Assembly (NCBI GenBank): GCA_942492925.1
Contig: OW818641.1
Coordinates: 496,001-560,000 of the forward strand
Direction of reading: 5' to 3'
Length of the DNA: 64,000 bases
DNA from: QZKY01 sp942492925
Lineage (GTDB): Bacteria > Pseudomonadota > Gammaproteobacteria > Burkholderiales > Burkholderiaceae_D
Shown here: positions 63,742 through 64,000 of the stretch, piece after piece
Numbering within the stretch: the first letter of the stretch is position 1
Layout: each line of letters begins with the position of its first letter
Made by a program: the position numbers and the translations under genes
Notes under the pieces: model-generated
Databases searched by the model: none
What the model was told of the DNA's origin: nothing
What the model saw: the letters and a program-made list of their open reading frames with translations, nothing else

Positions 63742-63900
63742 CGCCTTAAACATGCAACTCAATCGCATGTGTGGGGATGAACAGGCAAAGATCACAATCA
63801 CACATGTCGACGAGCAAAACTCGCATCAGTCGTAGCGCACCAAGTTGCGTGACGAAATGCTCAAGTGATTGTTCGGCAAGCAAAAAACAGGAGAATAATG

Positions 63901-64000
63901 ATGTTCAAGAAAATACTCATCCCTAGTGATGGTTCGGTACTCGGTAATATTTCCGCACTGCGTGGCATTGAGGCTGCGGCAAAGATGGGTGCTGAAGTGG
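63901..64000 (+). CDS. Universal stress protein family, N-terminal fragment
   Basis: Only the first 33 codons lie in the window. MFKKILIPSDGSVLG is the classic UspA start with the nucleotide-binding Asp. A second ATG three bases upstream is less well spaced from GGAG at 63890. Runs off the right edge. Confidence 0.85.
   Translation, partial: MFKKILIPSDGSVLGNISALRGIEAAAKMGAEV

Overview
The window reads as a chromosomal segment of a beta-proteobacterium of the Oxalobacteraceae. All three parts of the classic oxalate-energy module are present: oxalyl-CoA decarboxylase (oxc, 12.1-13.8 kb), formyl-CoA:oxalate CoA-transferase (frc, 25.2-26.5 kb) and the oxalate:formate antiporter (oxlT, 62.4-63.7 kb). 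Housekeeping genes (proB-obg-rpmA-rplU, murJ, ispB, glmS, glmU, lgt, thiL-pgpA-pncC) look like Burkholderiales. Genus and species cannot be fixed from this sequence alone; Oxalobacter, Oxalicibacterium or a relative would fit.

Layout. 0-11.6 kb: a palindromic repeat, an AT-rich gene of unknown function, yjdM, an orphan trpB, cheV, ahpC/ahpF, a decayed EAL-domain fragment, then proB-obg-rpmA-rplU facing murJ. 11.6-24.8 kb: oxc, an unknown protein, two paralogous alpha/beta hydrolases, tRNA-Pro(CGG), ispB, glmS, phosphoketolase, glmU and a Crp/Fnr-type regulator. 24.8-39.3 kb: frc, sucCD, thiL-pgpA-pncC, a stand-alone AAA ATPase, a tautomerase, two exported proteins, an AGCS symporter, lgt, an iron-type alcohol dehydrogenase and a 60-residue protein. 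39.6-60.2 kb: a signalling and transport island. 60.9-64 kb: an exported repeat protein, oxlT and the start of a universal stress protein gene.

Two systems stand out. First, oxc and frc, 13 kb apart, have the same promoter layout: an FNR-like dyad TTGAC-N4-GTCAA starts 37 bases before a -10-like hexamer in both. In frc it is part of a tandem pair lying between frc and a divergent Crp/Fnr regulator whose recognition helix carries the ETLSR residues expected for TTGA half-sites. This suggests a dedicated oxalate regulon; oxlT lacks the motif.

Second, the minus-strand cluster 54.15-44.7 kb appears to be one operon. It encodes a deaminase-like lipoprotein, a membrane SpoIIE phosphatase, a 1260-residue permease carrying four tandem substrate-binding units, an ABC ATPase fused to a degenerate RsbW-like domain, a STAS antagonist, an RsbW-like kinase and a 54-residue membrane protein. 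The binding units appear circularly permuted (C-lobe before N-lobe), and a divergent stand-alone lipoprotein has the same permuted order. This looks like a transporter wired directly into a partner-switching circuit. Around it lie a GGDEF-EAL protein, a soluble Cache-CheW protein, two membrane sensors without output domains, a histidine kinase and a response regulator.
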